Source of the DNA: Prevotella sp. S7-1-8
Lineage (GTDB): Bacteria; Bacteroidota; Bacteroidia; Bacteroidales; Bacteroidaceae
Length of the DNA stretch: 39,091 nt
Direction: 5' to 3'
Assembly (NCBI RefSeq): GCF_000758925.1
Contig: NZ_JRNC01000007.1
Span: forward strand, 1 to 39,091
Position 1 is the stretch's first letter. Each line of letters begins with the position of its first letter. This document shows, one piece after another, positions 34,601 to 39,091 of this stretch. The position numbers and the translations under genes are program-made. The notes beneath the pieces are model-generated. The model was not told the DNA's origin, made no database searches, and worked only from the letters and a program-made list of their open reading frames with translations.

Positions 34601-35289
34601 TGAGTGAAGAATGTCTCCGGGTTCTCGGCGGTGCCGCGTGTCACGGGTCGCTCGGGCGTGAGGGCGCGGTCGCGGAATTTCTTCAGGGCGTCGCGGTCAA
34701 TGAGTTTCAGCAAGTCTTCTTGGTCAATGGCCTCGATCTTGTGGTATTCGTGCGACGTGCGGAAACCGTCGAAGAAATTGATGAAAGGTACCGATGTCTT
34801 GAGCGCGGCCAAGTGGGGAACGGCGGTAAGGTCCATCACCTCTTGCACTGAGCCGGAGCAAAACATGGCGAAGCCTGTCTGCCTGCACGCCATTACGTCT
34901 TGGTGGTCTCCGAAGATACACAGGGAGTGGCTGGCGAGCGTGCGGGCCGACACGTCGAAGACGCATGGCAGCAACTCACCGGCAATCTTGTACATGTTTG
35001 GTATCATCAGCAGCAAGCCCTGCGACGCCGTGAATGTCGTGGTTAGCGCGCCGGCTTGCAAGGAGCCGTGCACCGCGCCTGCGGCGCCGCCCTCTGACTG
35101 CATTTCCTGTACGGCTACCGTTTGCCCGAAAATGTTCTTGCGCCCTTTTGCGGACCATTCGTCTACGTGCTCAGCCATGGTGGAAGATGGCGTGATGGGG
35201 TAAATCGCGGCCACCTCGCTGAACATGTAGCTCACGTGGGCTGCCGCGGTATTACCGTCACAAGTCATAAATTTCTTTTCTTTTGCCAT
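31684..35289 (-). CDS. nifJ: Pyruvate:ferredoxin (flavodoxin) oxidoreductase
   Basis: A 1201-residue single-chain enzyme that converts pyruvate and CoA to acetyl-CoA and CO2 with reduced ferredoxin, a central step of anaerobic metabolism. Domain I starts MTCDGNTAAAHVSYMFSEVAAIYPITPSS. Two 4Fe-4S motifs are at about 690 (CIQCNKCAYSCP) and 746 (CLGCGNCADVCP). A further cluster region is ACSGCGETPYVKL near 822, and the thiamine diphosphate motif GDGASYDIGYGGLDHV near 975 is followed by NTGGQSSKATPLG. Length and order are normal for the family. Single gene unit with its own terminator. Confidence 0.97.
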   Translation of the reverse strand: MAKEKKFMTCDGNTAAAHVSYMFSEVAAIYPITPSSTMAEHVDEWSAKGRKNIFGQTVAVQEMQSEGGAAGAVHGSLQAGALTTTFTASQGLLLMIPNMYKIAGELLPCVFDVSARTLASHSLCIFGDHQDVMACRQTGFAMFCSGSVQEVMDLTAVPHLAALKTSVPFINFFDGFRTSHEYHKIEAIDQEDLLKLIDRDALKKFRDRALTPERPVTRGTAENPETFFTHREASNEYYNRVPEVVEEYLSKISAITGREYHLFNYYGAKDAENIIVLMGSATEAAREAIDYLAKQGKKVGMVSVHLYRPFSVEAIRKAIPDSVKRIAVLDRTKEPGAEGEPLYLDVKSALYDDPRKPLIVGGRYGLGSRDTTPAHIIAVFNNLEMPEPKNHFTIGIVDDVTFTSLPEVPEIPMGGDTMFEAKFFGLGSDGTVGANKNSVQIIGNNTDKYCQAYFAYDSKKSGGFTCSHLRFGDDPIRSTYLVNTPNFVACHVQVYLHMYDVTRGLRDNGTFLLNTIFEGQELVDFIPNKVKRYFAKHNITVYYINATKIGREIGLGNRTNTILQSAFFRITKVIPIDLAVEQMKSFIVKSYGKKGEDVVNKNYAAVDRGDEYKQLEVDPAWANLPDDEDKNANEPAFIKELVRPINAQAGDLLKVSDFVKHGTVDGTWQNGTSAYEKRGVEAIVPEWHPENCIQCNKCAYSCPHATIRPFVLDENEAKDCDLTTIDVNAPKQLKGMQFRIQVAVMDCLGCGNCADVCPGKKNRETGEVEKALKMIPFNVDSDEMQQEAKNWEYMVKNVSSKQHLVDIKQSPKNSQFATPLFEFSGACSGCGETPYVKLISQLFGDREMVANATGCSSIYSASIPSTPYTTNPEGHGPAWDNSLFEDFCEFGLGMVLGNKKMKERIMVLLNEKMANEGTSEAFKAAAQKWIENKDDADASKEAAAELKPLIAKEAESGCAIAEELKTLDHYLVKRSQWIIGGDGASYDIGYGGLDHVLSTGEDVNILVLDTEVYSNTGGQSSKATPLGAIAQFAASGKRIRKKDLGLMQTTYGYIYVAQIAMGADNAQTLKAIREAEAYPGPSLVIAYAPCINHGIKGTKNMKRNMGTSQREEALAVECGYWHLWRYNPQLAEQGKNPFQLDSKEPKWENFREFLMGEVRYSSVAKAYPQEAEELFEAAEKMAKLRYQSYVRKTKEDWSEEA

Positions 35290-35403
35290 TTTAAAATAGA
35301 TAATAAAAGTTTATAATGTTGTTGTAATGTTAAGAATTGGCTTGCCCGGTCCATGTGGCTTCCGCTTGGAGCGGCCATGATTGAACGCCATGCCGGGATT
35401 GCC

Positions 35404-36591
35404 TCAATACAAAAAGCCGAACAGCCACAACGGTATATGGTTGGCGTGTCCTATCTCGGTGTTGTATGGCGCGTATATGGTGCCGTCGTTAAAACGCTGC
35501 TTGGCCTTGGCGCGCGCGTCGCAAACGCGAAAGCGCAGGTTCCCGTCGATGGTGTAACTGTGCGCGCCGTCTCCCTCGTTCACCTTGTGGTCTTTCCACA
35601 AGCTGTTCACGAAGAATGTCTCCATGACATCTTGTGGCTGTACCGTTATGGGATATATGGCGTACATCAAGTTGGGATTGTGCAACATGACCTTTGATGG
35701 CTTTTTCGGAAACGCTTTCCCTTGGGCGTGGATCATGTTTATCAAGCGAGCGTCCGCGAGATATTTTATGTAGTTCATCACGGTGGCCCGGCTGGTGTCT
35801 ATCTGCTCGGCCAGCTTGCTGATATTGGGCGAGTGGATGCCCTCCACGGCCAGCAGGTAGAACAGTTTTTTTATCTTGTTGAGGTATTTCAGGTCTATTT
35901 GCTTGATGAGCAGGATGTCCACCTCGGTGGTCATGTTCATGGTCTTGAGCAGGTTCTCGGAGAAATTGCTTTGCTCCATGAACAACGGGTAGAAACCATG
36001 ATGCAGATAGTCTTGGAAATACGTCGTTGGGCTCACGTGTGGCAATATGCTTTTTTCGATGCGCTCATGGTCGCGCAGTATGTCGCGTAGCGAGAAAGGG
36101 GCGAAGTTTTGTCCCGACTTCAGGTTGACAAACTCCCTGAACGACAGGCCTCGCAGGTTGTAGCTCTTCACGATGCCATTCAGCTCGGGGTTCTCTTCTT
36201 TTAGTCTCATCACGCTTGAGCCGGTGAACACGATGTTGAGATTGGGAAACTCGTTGTAGCATTTGCGAAGCTCGGCGCTCCAGTGGGGCTGCTTGAACAC
36301 TTGGTCGATGAGCAACGTCCTGCCGCCTTGAGCCACGAAATCGCGCGCGAAGTCGGCTATCCCCACACCCTGAAAGTAAAAATTGTTCATGTTTACGTAC
36401 AGGCACCTGCGGTCGTCCTTGCCAAACTTCTCCTTGGCGTATTGCAGCAGGAAGGTGGTTTTGCCCACGCCTCGCGTCCCCTTGATGCCTATCATGCGGT
36501 CTCCCCAGTCTATCTCGTCCATCAAGGATCGACGAACGGGGGCGTTGGCGTGCTCTACAAGATAAGTGTGGGTGCGATAAAAAGCTTCCAT
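35404..36591 (-). CDS. AAA_14/DUF4143 ATPase with altered Walker B
   Basis: A 395-residue protein of the large AAA_14-DUF4143 family. Walker A is GTRGVGKTT at 38-46. The Walker B position reads TLLIDQVFK (93-100), where the family normally has IDE(V/I)HK. FTGSSVMRL (122-130) is the sensor 1 region. A winged-helix segment (ISKLAEQIDTSRATVMNYIKYLADARLI) and a C-terminal nuclease-like DUF4143 part ending IPLWLFGFLY follow. The role of the family is largely unknown. The ATG at 36591 (MEAFYRT) is chosen because the -7 box at 36627-36634 lies inside the alternative start region at 36639. Confidence 0.85.
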   Translation of the reverse strand: MEAFYRTHTYLVEHANAPVRRSLMDEIDWGDRMIGIKGTRGVGKTTFLLQYAKEKFGKDDRRCLYVNMNNFYFQGVGIADFARDFVAQGGRTLLIDQVFKQPHWSAELRKCYNEFPNLNIVFTGSSVMRLKEENPELNGIVKSYNLRGLSFREFVNLKSGQNFAPFSLRDILRDHERIEKSILPHVSPTTYFQDYLHHGFYPLFMEQSNFSENLLKTMNMTTEVDILLIKQIDLKYLNKIKKLFYLLAVEGIHSPNISKLAEQIDTSRATVMNYIKYLADARLINMIHAQGKAFPKKPSKVMLHNPNLMYAIYPITVQPQDVMETFFVNSLWKDHKVNEGDGAHSYTIDGNLRFRVCDARAKAKQRFNDGTIYAPYNTEIGHANHIPLWLFGFLY

Positions 36592-36626
36592 CTGCAGTGT
36601 ACTTGTTTTACTGTCTTTGACACATG

Positions 36627-36657
36627 CAAAGTTACTCATTTATTTTGTATTTGCAAA
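36627..36657 (-). promoter_or_regulatory. Promoter of the DUF4143 ATPase gene (-33 and -7 boxes)
   Basis: On the minus strand TTTG (plus 36654-36657), exactly 19 bases, then TAACTTTG (plus 36627-36634): a full consensus match. The transcript would start near 36620, giving a leader of about 30 bases and excluding the ATG at 36639. Confidence 0.78.
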
Positions 36658-36816
36658 CTGCAGATTGCAAAACTTTCTGTTTTTATCATTTTTTTATATC
36701 CGCGTTGTTTATCCGTGTGCGCGCGAGAGTCTGTCTTTTTGCCATCGTCTCGGCGCGCCTTGTCGCTCGATGGCGTTTTTAGTGGTCATTCGTACGTTTT
36801 TTGAGGAAAAAATAGT

Positions 36817-36824
36817 TATTTTTG
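36817..36824 (+). promoter_or_regulatory. Candidate -7 box of the ATP-grasp-like gene
   Basis: TATTTTTG matches TAnnTTTG, 20 bases before the ATG at 36845. No TTTG lies at the ideal upstream spacing. Confidence 0.4.
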
Positions 36825-36844
36825 CGCGTTATTCCGTCGTTAAG

Positions 36845-37921
36845 ATGACAATATATATATTCAATCCCGAGCACGACATTGCGTTAGCCGCGGGGCGCGC
36901 CCGTTTCACGGCTCCCCGCGCAGGGCGGTTGTTGCGTCGCGACTTGGGCTTCTTGCCGGCGCTTTGGGCCAAGCGCGGCGACGTGGTGTTGGTGGAAAGT
37001 CCCGCGGACGCTCGCCGGCAGTTGAGGGCCCTTGCGCTTGACACCGACGCTCGCCTGCTCGACAAGCGAGCGTTGTCGGCTCTGATGAGAGCGCGTTCGG
37101 GGCAGCCTGTTCGTGTGTCGCCGTGGGGATGGGACGCGGCCATACGCCAAGAGCTTTTGGATTGTGGTGTGCCAGCGGACAGTTTGCCCTCCGCCGACCA
37201 GATAGCTCGTGTGCGTGCCATGAGCCATCGCGCTTGGGCGGCCCAACATTTGATGCCCGCGCTGACCCGTCAAATGGGCGCGGTTGGACAAGCGCGTCTC
37301 TCCACGTGCTTGGATGAGGTGTCTGCCATGTGCCGCACGCACCGCGACCTCATGTTGAAAGCGCCGTGGAGCAGCAGCGGCCGAGGCGTGCGACGTATGC
37401 GCTGCCATGATGGTCATGATGATCTTGCCGTCGCCAGCCCTTTGCTCAATTGGGCTAAGCACGTCATCGAGCGACAGGGTGGGGTGATGGTGGAACCTTG
37501 GTACGACAAGGTAGTCGACTTCGGTATGGAGTTCGCCCATCGTGATGGAGTAGGCGTTATGTTCGAGGGGTTGTCGGTGTTTCAAACTGTCAATGGGGCG
37601 TATGTGGGCAATGTGGTTGACACAGAGGAGGCCAAAGGTGATTTTTTGGCCCAATACGTCAGCTTGTCGCTGCTTGCGAGGGTGCGGCAGACTGTTCGCG
37701 CGGTTATGGAACCCCTGCTCGATGGCACGTGTTGCGAGCGTTTCGGCGTGGACATGATGGTTGTGAGAACCGAGAGCGGCCTAAGGCTGCATCCCTGTGT
37801 GGAACTCAATTTGCGCACCACGATGGGGCATGTGGCACTCGCGTTGGCCCGCCTGCGAAGGCCTTTGCCCGCCGTCATGCGGGTGGCTTACGAACGCTCG
37901 TGCCATCTTGAGCTGTCATAG
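36845..37921 (+). CDS. ATP-grasp-like protein of unknown function
   Basis: A 358-residue cytoplasmic protein. Features suggest an ATP-grasp fold: a Rossmann-like N-terminal part (IYIFNPEHDIALA), a nucleotide-binding strand LMLKAPWSSSGRGVRRM (169-185), VMVEPWYDKVVDFGMEF (214-230), and a metal-site-like HPCVELNLRTTMG near 325-337 with acidic and Asn residues as in the Glu-x-Asn of ATP-grasp ligases. I believe similar proteins occur in Bacteroidales as hypotheticals, but cannot name one. Likely a ligase joining a carboxylate to an amine or similar, substrate unknown. It is divergent from the DUF4143 gene. Upstream in-frame extension to 36617 is excluded by the promoter position. Confidence 0.75.
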   Translation: MTIYIFNPEHDIALAAGRARFTAPRAGRLLRRDLGFLPALWAKRGDVVLVESPADARRQLRALALDTDARLLDKRALSALMRARSGQPVRVSPWGWDAAIRQELLDCGVPADSLPSADQIARVRAMSHRAWAAQHLMPALTRQMGAVGQARLSTCLDEVSAMCRTHRDLMLKAPWSSSGRGVRRMRCHDGHDDLAVASPLLNWAKHVIERQGGVMVEPWYDKVVDFGMEFAHRDGVGVMFEGLSVFQTVNGAYVGNVVDTEEAKGDFLAQYVSLSLLARVRQTVRAVMEPLLDGTCCERFGVDMMVVRTESGLRLHPCVELNLRTTMGHVALALARLRRPLPAVMRVAYERSCHLELS

Positions 37922-38053
37922 GCCTTGGCACCGCGTCTTGCCGTTCTCGCCTTGCCATCCTGCCAAGTCGGCATGTCGGCGCGCCCCTTGTTTTGAAACG
38001 CATCTTGCAATCTTGATATAATTGCCCGTCAGGGCGTATTTTCTTCAATATCT

Positions 38054-38084
38054 TTTGCTCGTTTAATATTTATTCGTACTTTTG
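38054..38084 (+). promoter_or_regulatory. Promoter of the primary sigma factor gene (-33 and -7 boxes)
   Basis: TTTG at 38054-38057, exactly 19 bases, then TACTTTTG at 38077-38084. This is the consensus recognised by the very sigma factor that the gene encodes, implying self-maintenance. The leader is about 40 bases. Confidence 0.8.
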
Positions 38085-38130
38085 TCACTACATCTATAAA
38101 AGACTAACCCACCTTTACAACTTGTAAGAA

Positions 38131-39006
38131 ATGAGGCAACTGAAGATATCCAAGAACATCACCACCCGCAACAGCGAGTCTCTCGACCGTTATCTCTCGG
38201 AGATAGCGCGCGAGCCCATGCTCACCCCTGACGAGGAGGCTGCGTTGGCGCAAGCCATTCATAAGGGAGGCCCCGAGGGAGACCGGGCGCGCGATCGATT
38301 GGTCAACGCCAACCTGCGGTTTGTCGTTTCGGTAGCCAAGCAGTATCAGCACCAAGGCATCTCGCTCATAGACCTTATCAACGAGGGCAACATGGGGTTG
38401 GTCAAGGCTGCCGAGAAGTTTGACGAGACGCGGGGGTTCAAGTTTATCTCTTATGCCGTTTGGTGGATCAGGCAGAGCATCATGGAGGCCTTGGCCGTGA
38501 AAAGTCGCATCGTGCGCATGCCGCTCAATCAGGTGGGCGTCTCTGGCAAGGTCAACAGGGTGACCGAACGGTTCTTGCAAGAGCACGGCCGCGCGCCATC
38601 GGTGCACGAGTTGGCGAATCTGATCGGTGTGGACGAGGCGCAGATACGCGCGGCCGTCAGCGCCAACACGCATACCACAAGCATAGACGCCCCTTTTGGC
38701 GATGACGACGACGGGTCTATGGCCGACATGCTGTTGTCAGACGACAACGACCTGAAATCGGACAGCTCGGTCGAAAAGGAATCGATGGCGCAGTTTGTCA
38801 ACGACCTGCTGCGAGAGGTGCTCAGTGATCGTGAGCAAAAGATTGTCCGGGAATCTTTTGGCATCGGCGTGATGGAAAAAAACCTTGAGGAGATAGCCGG
38901 CGACATGGGAATGACGCGCGAGCGCATCCGCCAGTTGCGCGAGAAAGCCATTCGCAAGATACGCTTCAGCAAGTACGCCAACACGCTGCGCCAATATCTG
39001 GGGTAA
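38131..39006 (+). CDS. rpoD: Primary RNA polymerase sigma factor, sigma-ABfr type
   Basis: A 291-residue group 1 sigma factor of the short Bacteroidetes type, lacking region 1.1. Region 1.2 begins SLDRYLSEIAREPMLTPDEE (16-36). Region 2 includes RFVVSVAKQYQHQGISLIDL and FKFISYAVWWIRQSIMEAL, region 3 RAPSVHELANLIGVDEAQI, and region 4 VLSDREQKIVRESFGI with the helix-turn-helix LEEIAGDMGMTRERIRQLRE. It recognises TTTG / TAnnTTTG promoters, several of which are present in this window. The start MRQLKISK is the standard family start. Confidence 0.95.
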   Translation: MRQLKISKNITTRNSESLDRYLSEIAREPMLTPDEEAALAQAIHKGGPEGDRARDRLVNANLRFVVSVAKQYQHQGISLIDLINEGNMGLVKAAEKFDETRGFKFISYAVWWIRQSIMEALAVKSRIVRMPLNQVGVSGKVNRVTERFLQEHGRAPSVHELANLIGVDEAQIRAAVSANTHTTSIDAPFGDDDDGSMADMLLSDDNDLKSDSSVEKESMAQFVNDLLREVLSDREQKIVRESFGIGVMEKNLEEIAGDMGMTRERIRQLREKAIRKIRFSKYANTLRQYLG

Positions 39007-39051
39007 GGGGTCGTTGGATGGCTCGCCCCTCTGTCCTTTGCCTTGCCGTCC

Positions 39052-39075
39052 GCCAAGGCCTACAGCCCCCTTGGC
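39052..39075 (+). terminator. Possible hairpin after rpoD
   Basis: GCCAAGG (39052-39058) pairs with CCTTGGC (39069-39075) around a 10-base loop, 46 bases after the rpoD stop. No T run follows inside the window. Confidence 0.35.
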
Positions 39076-39091
39076 AACCGTTCGCGGTTGC

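Overview
The window looks like a chromosome segment of a Bacteroidales bacterium, most probably a Prevotellaceae relative. Evidence: the start sites follow the Bacteroidetes promoter pattern TTTG-N19-TAnnTTTG; a short primary sigma factor of the sigma-ABfr type is present; there is a SusC/SusD pair, a gliding lipoprotein GldH, the Bacteroidetes form of RpoZ next to BamD and a DUF4293 protein, and secreted proteins with short Prevotella-like C-terminal sorting modules. No rRNA, tRNA, CRISPR array or recognisable insertion sequence was seen.

Layout. Positions 1-2600 hold a PurF-like protein (minus) divergent from a thioredoxin-type glutathione peroxidase (plus). About 2600-8300 is a visibly AT-rich accessory island. 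It carries a SAM methyltransferase, a remarkable 563-residue protein joining an ECF sigma factor to a transmembrane segment and an outer-membrane beta-barrel, a hexapeptide acetyltransferase, and a HigB/HigA-type toxin-antitoxin locus whose toxin frame is broken. 8376-11285 is a tight core operon holB-ricT-gldH. 11398-17977 is the cell-elongation cluster read leftwards: IMP cyclohydrolase, mreB, mreC, mreD, mrdA (PBP2), rodA. 18456-20507 is uvrB, divergent from bamD-rpoZ-DUF4293 (20622-22307).

22598-30811 is a surface and secretion region. A leucine-rich-repeat protein and a C10 cysteine protease (plus) face a SusC-SusD-secreted protein operon (minus). Three of these five proteins end in the same kind of sorting module. 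31684-35289 is nifJ (pyruvate:ferredoxin oxidoreductase). It is followed by a DUF4143-type ATPase with an altered Walker B motif, a divergent ATP-grasp-like protein of unknown role, and the primary sigma factor gene at the right edge.

The strongest candidate for an undescribed system is the sigma factor/beta-barrel fusion at 4338-6029. It could connect an outer-membrane event to transcription in one polypeptide. A shared sequence element lies 37-38 bases before its start codon and before the start codon of the adjacent methyltransferase, which suggests that the two genes form one regulon.
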